The position numbers and the translations under genes were made by a program. The notes below the pieces were generated by a model. It was not told the DNA's origin and made no database searches. It saw only the letters and a list, made by a program, of their open reading frames with translations. Below, piece after piece: positions 35,792 through 43,603 of a stretch of 60,298 bases of DNA. Position 1 is the stretch's first letter. Every line of letters begins with the position of its first letter. This DNA comes from Candidatus Fermentithermobacillaceae bacterium (GTDB taxonomy: Bacteria; Bacillota; Sulfobacillia; Fermentithermobacillales; Fermentithermobacillaceae): the NCBI GenBank assembly GCA_012837895.1, contig DUQH01000102.1, positions 1 to 60,298 on the forward strand, read 5' to 3'.

Positions 35792-36712
35792 TCAGCCACC
35801 AACCAGGAAAGGCACTGCTCCTGGCGCCAGCTCCACGCTTAACGGGTATGTTGCCTCTACCAAATCGCCATCAATATGGCAAGGGTAATAAGCTGGTGCA
35901 TCAATCTTTGCCTTTAGGCCTTTGCCGATGTATACTCCTTGCCTGCCCACATGGGTTCCCCTGAAAACACTCAAGAGAAGCCCCAACAGCCCCAATCTTG
36001 GGGTGTCAAAAAGATACCCCAGGTGAAGATTGCCGTCATCTGAGATGGCGCCTGGGATGATTTTCATTCCCCCGCCCAGATTTTCTGAATTCAAGACTGC
36101 GCATAGCCATGCTTTTTCCACGTGCCTTTCATTCTCATCAATGGTTATTGTCATGCTGTTAGGGTTGAACGCAAGTAGTCCCCTGACAACTTCCAAAGCA
36201 TAGCTAATGCTGCCAAACTTTTTTGACTTGAGTTCAGACACCCGCTTGACCACATATGCATCGAAGCCGACGCCTACAGAATTTACGGCGTAGCGTGAAC
36301 GGCCCGCTGCATCCTTGACCAACATCACATCGAACTGCCTGAGGTTCGGCCGTGCAAGAGCCCGGATAGCTTCTGACCAATGAGAAAACAACCGGTTTCC
36401 GGTGATGAAGTCGTTTCCGGTTCCTGCCGGGATGGCACCAATGGGAATAGCCCGCCTGTTTCCGGCTGTGAGCACTCCGTTTACCACCTCGCCAAGGGTG
36501 CCGTCACCTCCCATAGCTACTATGGCCCTGTAATCACTGGCAGCCAGTTCGCGAGCCAGGCTTACTCCATGCCCTGGTCCTTGGGTGACAATGAGGTCAA
36601 ATGCAACGTCACATTCCTTAAGCAAAGCTTCAACTTGGGGTAGGATTGCCTGAGCTTTGCCATGCCCTGCGGTAGGGTTAGCTATGATACATATCTTGTG
36701 CGCCGGATCCAA
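35792..36712 (-). CDS. Diacylglycerol/sphingosine-kinase-family lipid kinase
   Basis: About 306 residues of the DAGK catalytic family: NPTAGHGKA near the start and the nucleotide-binding GGDGTLGEVVNG, followed by IPAGTGNDF. The family phosphorylates diacylglycerol or related lipids in the membrane, recycling lipid generated by envelope synthesis. TTG at 36712 lies nine bases after AAGGAGG; a longer frame to 36751 lacks such a site. Confidence 0.88.
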   Translation of the reverse strand: MDPAHKICIIANPTAGHGKAQAILPQVEALLKECDVAFDLIVTQGPGHGVSLARELAASDYRAIVAMGGDGTLGEVVNGVLTAGNRRAIPIGAIPAGTGNDFITGNRLFSHWSEAIRALARPNLRQFDVMLVKDAAGRSRYAVNSVGVGFDAYVVKRVSELKSKKFGSISYALEVVRGLLAFNPNSMTITIDENERHVEKAWLCAVLNSENLGGGMKIIPGAISDDGNLHLGYLFDTPRLGLLGLLLSVFRGTHVGRQGVYIGKGLKAKIDAPAYYPCHIDGDLVEATYPLSVELAPGAVPFLVGG

Positions 36713-36867
36713 TACTGCTCCCCTCCTTCCATGAAAGTCCCCACCTGACAAGTTGTGCCTCTCTGCCGGCAGCAGGCCATGGTTTGGCCTGAGACAACAT
36801 CTCCCGCCTATATTCTAACTTGGTGTAAAGCATTCCTTCAGCCTGAGCAAGCCGCGCCACGGCACTA

Positions 36868-37875
36868 CTAGAACCGGCCTTTCAAGACGTTCCTGGAGTA
36901 ATGGAACAAGACCTGCTGGGCATAGCCTGCATAAGGACCAAAACGCCTGCATCCCTCTTGCCTTGCTTCCCTGGGCGTGATATCCGCCCTGTCCAGGTAA
37001 AACGCAGACATGCACCTGGCAATCCATACATCTACAGGAAACACCTCCAGGCGGTGATAAGCGAAAAGCAATACACAGTCGGCAACTTTGGGCCCGACAC
37101 CCTTGATTTTGAGAAGTTGCTGCCTGGCTTCGCCGGTGGGCAAGTGCCACAAGGCATCAAGGTCAACTTCCCTGCTTGCGACTTTCCTGGCCGCATCGAT
37201 AATATACGGTGCCCGGTACCCGCACTTGGATTGTTTTACACACTCAGCGCTGGCTTCCAGCAGCGCTTCAGGCGCCGGGAAAGCGTATTGGCCCAGGCCT
37301 GCAGGCGAACCCAATGTCTCAGACAGGTATTCAACCGTCTTGCAGATAGAGGGTATGTTCTTGTTGGTAGAGATGATGTACGAAACCAGGCATTCCCAGG
37401 GCTCCTGGCGCAGGATCCTGAGGCCATGGGCATGACCGGCAGCTTGCTCCATTACCTGCCCTTGTTCAGGCCCAGCAGCTTGCTCCCTTACATGTTCTTG
37501 TTCAGCTTGTGTTGGGGAACATGCCTCATCTAAGAGGAAGCGATGAATCGCCTCTAGATCGTCATCAAGGGAAAAATAGTTGAAGACGCGTCTTGTCAGA
37601 CTCTCGCGGTCCACACTGTTTGCCTCGTACATAACCAACAGATCCGAAGCACCACCGGTTTTTGCACTGGTTGTCACCATGACCGCTACCGGGCCGATAA
37701 CGCCTTTGTACCATGTGCTGGCGTCAGGCCCCTGAACCCGGCACCACCTGAAGGCTTGGCCGCATTCCAATGTAGACTGTAGATCCAGTGGCCCTGGAAG
37801 CTCTACCTCCAACAGCTCAACATCATGGTGCCGTTCAAAGCGTTCTACATGCCTGCCGGCTTCCGGGACTGACAT
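36868..37875 (-). CDS. 8-oxoguanine-DNA glycosylase-type (OGG1-like) HhH-GPD protein
   Basis: Base-excision-repair glycosylase/lyase. The N-terminal domain resembles OGG_N (LECGQAFRWCRVQG). The helix-hairpin-helix reads LLKIKGVGPKVADCVLLFA, with the catalytic lysine in GPKVADC and the catalytic Asp in PVDVWI. An insertion at about 145-180 is Gln/Ala/Glu-rich and arises from a 36-bp tandem repeat. ATG at 37875 has a GGTGA nine bases upstream; a longer frame enters the HAD gene. DNA glycosylase function is well supported; substrate (8-oxoG versus others) is inferred. Confidence 0.85.
   Translation of the reverse strand: MSVPEAGRHVERFERHHDVELLEVELPGPLDLQSTLECGQAFRWCRVQGPDASTWYKGVIGPVAVMVTTSAKTGGASDLLVMYEANSVDRESLTRRVFNYFSLDDDLEAIHRFLLDEACSPTQAEQEHVREQAAGPEQGQVMEQAAGHAHGLRILRQEPWECLVSYIISTNKNIPSICKTVEYLSETLGSPAGLGQYAFPAPEALLEASAECVKQSKCGYRAPYIIDAARKVASREVDLDALWHLPTGEARQQLLKIKGVGPKVADCVLLFAYHRLEVFPVDVWIARCMSAFYLDRADITPREARQEGCRRFGPYAGYAQQVLFHYSRNVLKGRF
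37439..37510. repeat. Two-copy 36-bp tandem repeat within the glycosylase gene
   Basis: Copies begin at 37439 and 37475, each opening with GCAGCTTGCTCC and carrying CTTGTTCAG, with a few differences. They add 12 residues per copy (EQAAG-containing) to a surface-loop position, so the reading frame is preserved. Confidence 0.8.
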
Positions 37876-37885
37876 TGTGCCGGTG

Positions 37886-38662
37886 TCACCTGTACAATTC
37901 TGCGTTAGTCTCATATATCTTAAGGACGAGCTCAGGCACTTGCTCAAGCGTGCCCCTCATATCAGGCCTTAGCGCGCCTGAGCTACCCCCTTCACTCCTG
38001 TCTATGCGAAAATCCTCAACCAGTATGGTTTTCATCCCGAGCCGGGATGCCACAATGTCTTCCTGCATGTCATTTCCGATCATTATACAACGCTTTGGGT
38101 CAAGCCCGGCAACATCCACAATTTCCTGGTAGTACTGGATATGGGGTTTGCAAAAGTGCATAGCCTCCAAGGTGGAAATGAACTTCCAAGGCAAGTCTTC
38201 GACCCCGCACCATCTCATCCTCTCCCTGACTGCCGCTTCAGGAAACAGGGCATTTGTCGCAAGCACAATCTCCCACCCCTGGTCCAGGCACTCTTGGACA
38301 ACCTTGCGGGCTATCGTGGATTCAGGCACCAGGCTCCGGAGCTTCGGGAAACCCTCACTGTAAAACTGCTCGAAAACGGGCCAGAGCCGGTCCCAGCCGG
38401 CACCCACCTGCCTTTCAAACGATATCCGGAAGGCATCTATGTTGAGCAAATCAGGGTCGAGGTTGTTCACCATATCCCAAGTCGATTTGAAAAGAGCTTG
38501 TTTGAATGTGCGTGGCTCAATGAATTCTGCAAAATAAGGCGCAGCCGCCTCAGGGTAATCGCCGGTGAAAAACCCTGGCTCAACAGGAAGCAAGGTTCCG
38601 TCCAAGTCAAACAGGAGGACCTTGGGGGGCACAGTTACTCCACTCTTACTCAATAACTTCAC
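37886..38662 (-). CDS. HAD-superfamily hydrolase
   Basis: 258 residues with HAD motif I LLFDLDGTLLP (nucleophile Asp), motif II ATNALF region and the C-terminal GNDMQEDI motif IV. A helical cap is inserted between I and II. Phosphatase activity on a small phosphorylated compound is expected; substrate unknown. The GTG start at 38662 has little ribosome-binding site; an internal GTG further in, with GGAG upstream, is possible. It precedes the glycosylase by ten bases. Confidence 0.82.
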   Translation of the reverse strand: MKLLSKSGVTVPPKVLLFDLDGTLLPVEPGFFTGDYPEAAAPYFAEFIEPRTFKQALFKSTWDMVNNLDPDLLNIDAFRISFERQVGAGWDRLWPVFEQFYSEGFPKLRSLVPESTIARKVVQECLDQGWEIVLATNALFPEAAVRERMRWCGVEDLPWKFISTLEAMHFCKPHIQYYQEIVDVAGLDPKRCIMIGNDMQEDIVASRLGMKTILVEDFRIDRSEGGSSGALRPDMRGTLEQVPELVLKIYETNAELYR

Positions 38663-38742
38663 CTCTGCATCTTGCTATGAGCCCGGCCGGAAAAGGCGCA
38701 AGCTGCCTCAGCAGTCAATTCGTTATCCAAACCGAAAACTCC

Positions 38743-38771
38743 TCCACACGCATACAGGGTGAATGTATAAT
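38743..38771 (+). promoter_or_regulatory. Promoter candidate for the M20 peptidase
   Basis: Consensus TATAAT at 38766-38771 preceded by TCCACA 17 bases upstream (38743-38748). The -35 match is weak. A tandem AATCACCGGAA repeat lies downstream. Confidence 0.3.
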
Positions 38772-38869
38772 GAGACATGGCAGTACCTATCTCAATCACC
38801 GGAAACCGAATCACCGGAATCCGCTAGATCCTTACCCTAGGCATCAGCATGAACAGGAGGCGAAATCAG

Positions 38870-40006
38870 ATGTCAGACCAAGACCGCATACTGGCTCACC
38901 TGAAATCTTATCAAGATGACATGGTTAAGCTGCTTGAAGTCTTTACAAACACAGATTCCCCGAGCACTGACAAATCACTCATGGACGCCTTTGCTAAACT
39001 TGTGGCCCGCGAGTGGGAAGGCCTTGACGCAAAGGTAACCATCCTGGAACAAGATACATACGGCAACCATGTGAAAGTTGAAGTGGGCTCAGGGGATGAA
39101 ACCATCTTGCTCCTATGCCACATGGATACCGTGTGGGATGCAGGAGAAACACAAAAGAGGCCGTTCCGGGTGGAAGACGGTAAAGCCTACGGCCCAGGCG
39201 TCTATGACATGAAAGCCGGAATCGTGCAAGCCTTCTTTGCAGTAAAGACCCTCAAAGACTTGGGGCTTCTGCCTGAAAAGAAAATAGTGGTGTTGCATAA
39301 CTCAGAAGAAGAAATAGGCTCGCCTTCCTCCCGTCCGATTATAGAGGAGGAAGCCAAGAAGGCTTCAGCCGTGCTCGTGCTCGAGCCGACCGCTCTAGGC
39401 GGTTCTCTCAAGACCTGGCGCAAAGGAGTAGGCGGTTTCACAGTTTCAATCAAGGGGCGCGCTTCTCACGCAGGCGCCGACTACGAAAAGGGAGTATCTG
39501 CAATAACTGAAGCAGCCCACCAGATGCTGCGGCTGCATGGTCTAACCGACCTGGAAGCAGGCACAACTGTAAACGTAGGTGTTGTATCAGCAGGCACCAG
39601 AACTAACGTAGTGGCAGAGAATGCGACCCTCGGAGTAGACCTACGGATCAAGACCATGGACGCGGCAAATACGATAATTCCGGAAATCCTCGGCCTCAAA
39701 CCTGTCCATCCTGAAATAACCCTTGAAGTCAAGGGAGAACTAAACAGGCCTCCCATGGAGAGAACCGAAGGCAACGTGAGACTGTTTGAGTTAGCGCAAA
39801 AAATCGGCAGGGAAATGGGAATAGAAGTGACAGAGTCAGGTTCCGGAGGAGGCAGCGACGGCAACTTCACATCGGCCCTAGGCATCCCGACACTTGACGG
39901 GCTTGGCGCAGTAGGCGATGGCGCTCACGCACTTACGGAGCACATCATAGTATCAAGCCTGCCCGAGAGGGCGGCAATCGTAGCAGGCCTGTTACTAAAG
40001 ATCTAA
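38870..40006 (+). CDS. M20-family metallopeptidase (carboxypeptidase G2-like)
   Basis: About 378 residues, co-catalytic zinc peptidase of the glutamate-carboxypeptidase type. Metal ligands and catalytic residues lie in LLCHMDTVWDAG, GPGVYDMKAG, HNSEEEIGSPSS and SGGGSDGNF, and a dimerisation domain is inserted. The C-terminal DGAHALTEHI supplies the last ligand. ATG at 38870 is nine bases after AGGAGG. The upstream ATG at 38849 would add seven residues. Cleaves C-terminal amino acids or amide-linked amino acids from small molecules. Confidence 0.9.
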   Translation: MSDQDRILAHLKSYQDDMVKLLEVFTNTDSPSTDKSLMDAFAKLVAREWEGLDAKVTILEQDTYGNHVKVEVGSGDETILLLCHMDTVWDAGETQKRPFRVEDGKAYGPGVYDMKAGIVQAFFAVKTLKDLGLLPEKKIVVLHNSEEEIGSPSSRPIIEEEAKKASAVLVLEPTALGGSLKTWRKGVGGFTVSIKGRASHAGADYEKGVSAITEAAHQMLRLHGLTDLEAGTTVNVGVVSAGTRTNVVAENATLGVDLRIKTMDAANTIIPEILGLKPVHPEITLEVKGELNRPPMERTEGNVRLFELAQKIGREMGIEVTESGSGGGSDGNFTSALGIPTLDGLGAVGDGAHALTEHIIVSSLPERAAIVAGLLLKI

Positions 40007-40052
40007 GATTCCTGGCTGAACAGTTCCCTTCACCTCAGGCAGTGATGCCTGC

Positions 40053-40081
40053 TTGACATAAGTGAGTTGATTAACTATATC
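40053..40081 (+). promoter_or_regulatory. Sigma-A promoter for the FmdB-like gene
   Basis: TTGACA (40053-40058), 17 bp, TATATC (40076-40081). A 7-bp inverted repeat, AAGTGAG at 40060-40066 and CTCACTT at 40094-40100, brackets the -10 and may be an operator. Confidence 0.6.
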
Positions 40082-40118
40082 TAGTAATATGGGCTCACTT
40101 AGAAGGGGGTTTTGAAGA

Positions 40119-40343
40119 GTGCCAGTATACGAGTACAAATGTGAGAACTGTGGGAGATTCGAGCAAGTCCAGAAGATAACCGATGCGCCTCTCACGACCT
40201 GTCCTAAATGTAATGGGCCTGTAAAGAAATTGATAAGCCGTAATATTGGGATCATTTTTAGGGGTCCGGGCTTCTATTGCACAGACAACAGAGCCAGCGA
40301 ATACTCAGATAGGGCAAAAGAAGATAAGGCAGCTCACAGTTAA
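40119..40343 (+). CDS. FmdB-family zinc-ribbon protein
   Basis: 74-residue regulator-like protein. The four-cysteine zinc ribbon is visible as CENCG and CPKCNG, in the order typical of FmdB ([19 protein letters not shown]). GTG start at 40119 with AGAAGGGGG about eight bases upstream. Function of this family is unclear; some members accompany formate/formamide metabolism genes. Has its own promoter and terminator. Confidence 0.85.
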   Translation: MPVYEYKCENCGRFEQVQKITDAPLTTCPKCNGPVKKLISRNIGIIFRGPGFYCTDNRASEYSDRAKEDKAAHS

Positions 40344-40406
40344 AGAAGCCTTTGGGATCGTTTAACCGGCACGGTAAACGGCACGGATTCTAAGGGATTC
40401 TAACAG

Positions 40407-40438
40407 AAGGCCAGAAGGAATGGTTCTGGCCTTTTTTC
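40407..40438 (+). terminator. Intrinsic terminator after the FmdB-like gene
   Basis: Perfect 10-bp arms AAGGCCAGAA (40407-40416) and TTCTGGCCTT (40424-40433), 7-nt loop, followed by TTTTT. Confidence 0.9.
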
Positions 40439-40452
40439 ATTTATCCGGGTTC

Positions 40453-41004
40453 TTAGTCCGCAGAAGTAGTGACCTTCTTGCTCTTTACCCCGTTTTGAAA
40501 GAACCGGATGACCCTCCATGAAAACAGTGCGATTAGCGCATCCATGGCGTGGTGAAGCAGCGTGCCTCCGGCTACAAGGTAAAACAGCGCCAAGGGTTCT
40601 GACTTGCCGTAAAGCATTGAACTTCCGGCCATAAGAAGCGGCTGCACAATAAGGCCTTCAAGCACTGCGTGGATTGGGCCGGTAATCGCTAGAACCAAGG
40701 GATAAGACATTTGCTTTTTCAAGAGCAGCGCACCGGCTACCCCTACAGGTATATGCATAGCTGCTCTTAGCCCGATAAGCGGGCCTAGTCTCACAAAGAA
40801 GCCGATGGCAGAACCCAAAGCCACAATGCCTGCCACCCCTGGGCCGAACAACATGGAGACCATAAGGGGTGCGTGGGAAGCCAGGGTAGCTGAAAAGGGC
40901 CCGATGACCACTCCCAGTACTCCGCCTAGGGCCATGGGGATTATGAGCGAAAGCGCCAGCAGCAGGGCACCGATTGTCATACTTCTTACATCGAGCGCTC
41001 TCAC
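40453..41004 (-). CDS. ECF-transporter-type substrate-binding membrane protein (probable niacin S-component)
   Basis: About 183 residues, five to six membrane helices and the small, Ala/Gly-rich shape of ECF S-components (LSLIIPMALGG at the start, RAAMHIPVGVAGALLLKK in the middle). Resembles the niacin transporter NiaX-like proteins. GTG at 41004 has AGGAG nine bases upstream; a TTG at 41013 is adjacent to that site and less likely. The promoter carries a large palindrome, and niaR lies about 1 kb upstream, so niacin uptake under NiaR is a reasonable inference. Substrate is not proven. Confidence 0.65.
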   Translation of the reverse strand: MRALDVRSMTIGALLLALSLIIPMALGGVLGVVIGPFSATLASHAPLMVSMLFGPGVAGIVALGSAIGFFVRLGPLIGLRAAMHIPVGVAGALLLKKQMSYPLVLAITGPIHAVLEGLIVQPLLMAGSSMLYGKSEPLALFYLVAGGTLLHHAMDALIALFSWRVIRFFQNGVKSKKVTTSAD

Positions 41005-41042
41005 CTGTCTCAACTCCTGTCAAGTGTTTGCTGTATGTACCG

Positions 41043-41086
41043 GACACCTGACAATACAGTATATCAGGTGTCTTGTCAGCTGTAAA
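41043..41086 (-). promoter_or_regulatory. Promoter with overlapping palindromic operator (NiaR candidate)
   Basis: On the minus strand, TTTACA (complement of 41081-41086), 17 bp, TATACT (complement of 41058-41063). The 9-bp palindrome GACACCTGA at 41043-41051 with TCAGGTGTC at 41064-41072 (12-nt gap) overlaps the -10. A second, imperfect pair (CACCTG at 41002-41007, CAAGTG at 41021-41026) lies next to the start codon. niaR is about 1 kb away, and a matching half-site CACCTGACA occurs upstream of niaR at 42562-42570. Confidence 0.55.
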
Positions 41087-41115
41087 TACTGGAGCCGAAC
41101 CTCATCCACAACAAC

Positions 41116-41152
41116 AACACCGGCTAGGGAAAAGATTTCCCAAGCCGGTGTT
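41116..41152 (-). terminator. Terminator downstream of the SleB-type hydrolase
   Basis: A long hairpin: 41116-41125 pairs with 41143-41152, and inner GGGAAA (41127-41132) with TTTCCC (41136-41141), a single mismatch between. On the minus strand it is followed by GTTGTTGTTG, a weak T-rich tail. It lies about 120 nt beyond the hydrolase stop. The 41153-41273 stretch holds no gene. Confidence 0.65.
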
Positions 41153-41273
41153 ATCATTCATATCCCTAGGCCTGATAGCCTTAGCTATCTACCGGGCTGT
41201 CGTCGCTGGTGATCTACACCCGTTGCTCGACCCGGTGGTGTCTTCACCGGCGTGCGGCTGTATAGGTTGCAGC

Positions 41274-41735
41274 CTAGTAGGTAAACCAGTGGTTACCTAT
41301 TACCCCAGCCGGCGGCTTGGACCACAGCCACTGATTGGTTACGATATGGTAGTTGAAGTAGTAAAGCGCCCCTCCTGTTGGGTCCCATCCAGCCAAAGCG
41401 TCTTTGGCAGCCCTGATCGACTCCTCGTTGGGGTAAGAGTTGAACATCCAGTTACCCACGCAGGAAAACTGCCACGGCTCATATATGACACCTGCAACGG
41501 TGTCCGGGAACAACGGGCTCCGGACCCTGTTCAGTACCACTGCGCCTATTGCCACTTTGCCGGTATACGGCTCCCCGGCTGCTTCTGCGTAAATAACCCT
41601 TGCCAGAAGCATCAGCTCATCATTAGTGTAACTTGTGTCCCACGGACTGTATGCAAGTGCTGTTGCCGGAACGGCTGCTATAAAACTTACTGCGATAACC
41701 AATGCCAGTGTTGCGTGTACACATCTGTTACGCAT
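41274..41735 (-). CDS. Cell-wall hydrolase, SleB family (Hydrolase_2)
   Basis: 153-residue exported protein: signal peptide about 1-28 (cleavage near ALAYS) and a SleB-type domain with LLARVIYAEAAGEPYTGKVA and GAVVLNRVRSPLFP. The family acts as a lytic transglycosylase on peptidoglycan, often on spore cortex, but the short form here lacks a cell-wall-binding domain. Expression is probably controlled by the upstream c-di-AMP riboswitch. Role in spore germination versus growth is not decidable. Confidence 0.88.
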   Translation of the reverse strand: MRNRCVHATLALVIAVSFIAAVPATALAYSPWDTSYTNDELMLLARVIYAEAAGEPYTGKVAIGAVVLNRVRSPLFPDTVAGVIYEPWQFSCVGNWMFNSYPNEESIRAAKDALAGWDPTGGALYYFNYHIVTNQWLWSKPPAGVIGNHWFTY

Positions 41736-41751
41736 TCCGTTTTCCCCCTCT

Positions 41752-41885
41752 CAGGCCTCCGGGGTTAGCTTGCGGGTTTGGTGAAAGGGTCAGCCCTACC
41801 GCTTTCTAAGCGGATTCACCCAGTTACAATAATGGTTCCCCCGTACCCGCCGTTAGACGACGGGATTCGGCCTTGTTGTACTCAG
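41752..41885 (-). ncRNA. c-di-AMP riboswitch (ydaO-yuaA class)
   Basis: On the minus strand, just upstream of the hydrolase, the ydaO-yuaA hallmarks appear in order: GGCCGAATCC, GGTACGGGGGAACCA, GGGTGAATCCGC, a hairpin CCGCTTAGAAAGCGG, TAGGGCTGACC and TTTCACCAAACCCGCAAGC with TAACCCCGGAGGCC. The class binds c-di-AMP and usually turns expression off. Its neighbours are cell-wall hydrolases and osmolyte transporters in other Bacillota, as here. Recognised by eye; no covariance search run. Confidence 0.85.
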
Positions 41886-41999
41886 GGATTGTAACACCTT
41901 TATGCATGTGTTTCATTAGTAGATCCCTGGAAAGCGCGGAAAATAACAGGAGTCATCGTTGGTTCCGGGGGACGCCCAAAAGTTCAATCCTGAAAGGGT

Positions 42000-42518
42000 T
42001 CAGTCTGAAAGCAGAAATCCTTTATCCTGCAGTATTTTCTCTAAACGGTCAAGTTGGCGTCTATTAGATGCCCTGACTGTATGAAGATGGATCCCGTCTG
42101 TAAGAGAAGACAAGAGCCCCGATTGTGTGGTTTCTATGGTTTCCATGAACCTCTCTACATCATCAGGGCTAGAGATAGAGAGCTGGCCTGTGAGTTGGCC
42201 GTAAACCGGGTGCTCCACTATGACATCAATAACTTCAACCCCTGCATTCACCATGGTTAGCAGTTCTTCGCGGGTTTGGTCAAAACCGTGTTTGACTGCA
42301 ATGAGTTTGGTTATGCCTGCGCTCCTGGGCAAGTCCCATATTGTATAGCCTTTGGGCGTGGCCAGCACCGGCTCTCCCCGAGCCCTGAGAAGCGCAATAT
42401 CCTGAACTATCACCTGCCTGGTGACTCCCAGCCGTGAAGCTAGCGACGCTCCTTTGACAGGCTCGGCAGAGGCAGATAGGATTTCCAGTATTCGCTTTCG
42501 CCTTTCATTAGCTCCCAT
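42000..42518 (-). CDS. niaR: Transcriptional repressor NiaR (YrxA), HTH-3H family
   Basis: 172-residue repressor of NAD biosynthesis and niacin uptake, sensing niacin. N-terminal winged-helix HTH (RKRILEILSA, LASRLGVTRQVIVQDIALLRA) and C-terminal 3H domain with its conserved histidines in AVKHGFDQ, VEHPVYGQL and GIHLHTV. ATG start at 42518. Lies near a probable niacin S-component whose promoter has a palindromic operator; a half-site CACCTGACA at 42562-42570 precedes niaR itself and suggests autoregulation. Confidence 0.9.
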   Translation of the reverse strand: MGANERRKRILEILSASAEPVKGASLASRLGVTRQVIVQDIALLRARGEPVLATPKGYTIWDLPRSAGITKLIAVKHGFDQTREELLTMVNAGVEVIDVIVEHPVYGQLTGQLSISSPDDVERFMETIETTQSGLLSSLTDGIHLHTVRASNRRQLDRLEKILQDKGFLLSD

Positions 42519-42626
42519 GGGTTCACCGGAATAACCAAATATTTGGGCCGGAGTCAGCTTCCACCTGACATCATCTTATCTTGCTTCCCGCAGCCCGGCA
42601 AGCCGCCGCCTGCTCCGGCTGCATAC

Positions 42627-43421
42627 CTAACCCTGCACCTCAGGCTTGGTCACAATATCGTACATCAGGATGCCTGCGGCCACTGCGAGATTGAAAGAAG
42701 TAGATGCCCCGTACATAGGAATTCTCACCTGTAATTCGCCTGATTCCAGCACGTCATGTGACAGCCCGGTACCCTCAGAACCCAGGAGTACCGCTACTGG
42801 CCTGGGATAAGCGCTTACTTGGGTTATGTCGTCTTTGGCTTTACTTGATGTGGTTACAATGGATACTCCGTGCTTACCGCACCATTGCCTCAAAGCACCT
42901 GCAGCATTAAACCTGGCGATAGGGACGGTATACAGCGCCCCCATGCTGGCTCTCATGCATTCAGGATGGTATTGGTCTGTAGACTCGCCGCAAATCAACA
43001 CTCCAAAACCCAGGCAATCGGCGGTGCGGATAACAGTGCCGAGATTACCAGGGCTTCTCACACTGTCAAGGGCTACAAATGTCCTGCAAGCAAGCAGTCC
43101 GGGCGATTCAGGTGATATATCGTGATAGCTCACTACTGCGCCAATTCCCACAGGGTTATCGCGCCCTGAAACCGACTGAAACGACTGGGCGCCTGCCTCG
43201 TAGCAAGGAATGCGGTCTTGAACTTCTGAGAGAGCCCTGTAAGCCGCTTCGCTCTTTAGCAATTCAGGACTGTAAATCACATAGCGCACAGGAGCTTTGT
43301 TTTCAAGGGCACTGATCACTATGGCAATCCCCTCGGCGAAATAAGCTTGCTTTTCGTCGCGGAACTTCTTCTGTCTCAGGCTACGCACTTCTTTGAGTAT
43401 CTTCTTCGAAACTGCTGGCAT
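42627..43421 (-). CDS. TrmH/SpoU-family RNA 2'-O-methyltransferase
   Basis: About 264 residues: an N-terminal substrate-binding domain (KFRDEKQAYFAEGIAIV) and a knotted SPOUT domain with LDSVRSPGNLGTVIRTADC, LLGSEGTGLS and RIPMYGASTSFNLAVAAGILMYD. These are SpoU motifs 1-3. It modifies rRNA or tRNA 2'-OH. ATG at 43421 has AGGAGG 11 bases upstream; a frame to 43517 adds residues with no ribosome-binding site. Target nucleotide unknown. Confidence 0.9.
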   Translation of the reverse strand: MPAVSKKILKEVRSLRQKKFRDEKQAYFAEGIAIVISALENKAPVRYVIYSPELLKSEAAYRALSEVQDRIPCYEAGAQSFQSVSGRDNPVGIGAVVSYHDISPESPGLLACRTFVALDSVRSPGNLGTVIRTADCLGFGVLICGESTDQYHPECMRASMGALYTVPIARFNAAGALRQWCGKHGVSIVTTSSKAKDDITQVSAYPRPVAVLLGSEGTGLSHDVLESGELQVRIPMYGASTSFNLAVAAGILMYDIVTKPEVQG

Positions 43422-43550
43422 GACACTCTTTTCCTCCTGGGATTCCAGTATCAGGCCCATTATACATTCTGTAGACGCTCCCTTGAAATATACGTCTGTA
43501 AGTCCCAAATCCAGCATACATGACGAGGCAGGGAAAACGAAGAGCGAAGT

Positions 43551-43581
43551 TAAAAAGGGCCTGGGAACTCACCCAGGCCCT
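43551..43581 (-). terminator. Intrinsic terminator of the hydrogenase operon
   Basis: Perfect 10-bp arms AGGGCCTGGG (43556-43565) and CCCAGGCCCT (43572-43581). On the minus strand TTTTTAA follows. Lies 22 nt after hydA. Confidence 0.9.
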
Positions 43582-43603
43582 GGTTTCCTAACCCTATCCG
43601 GGG

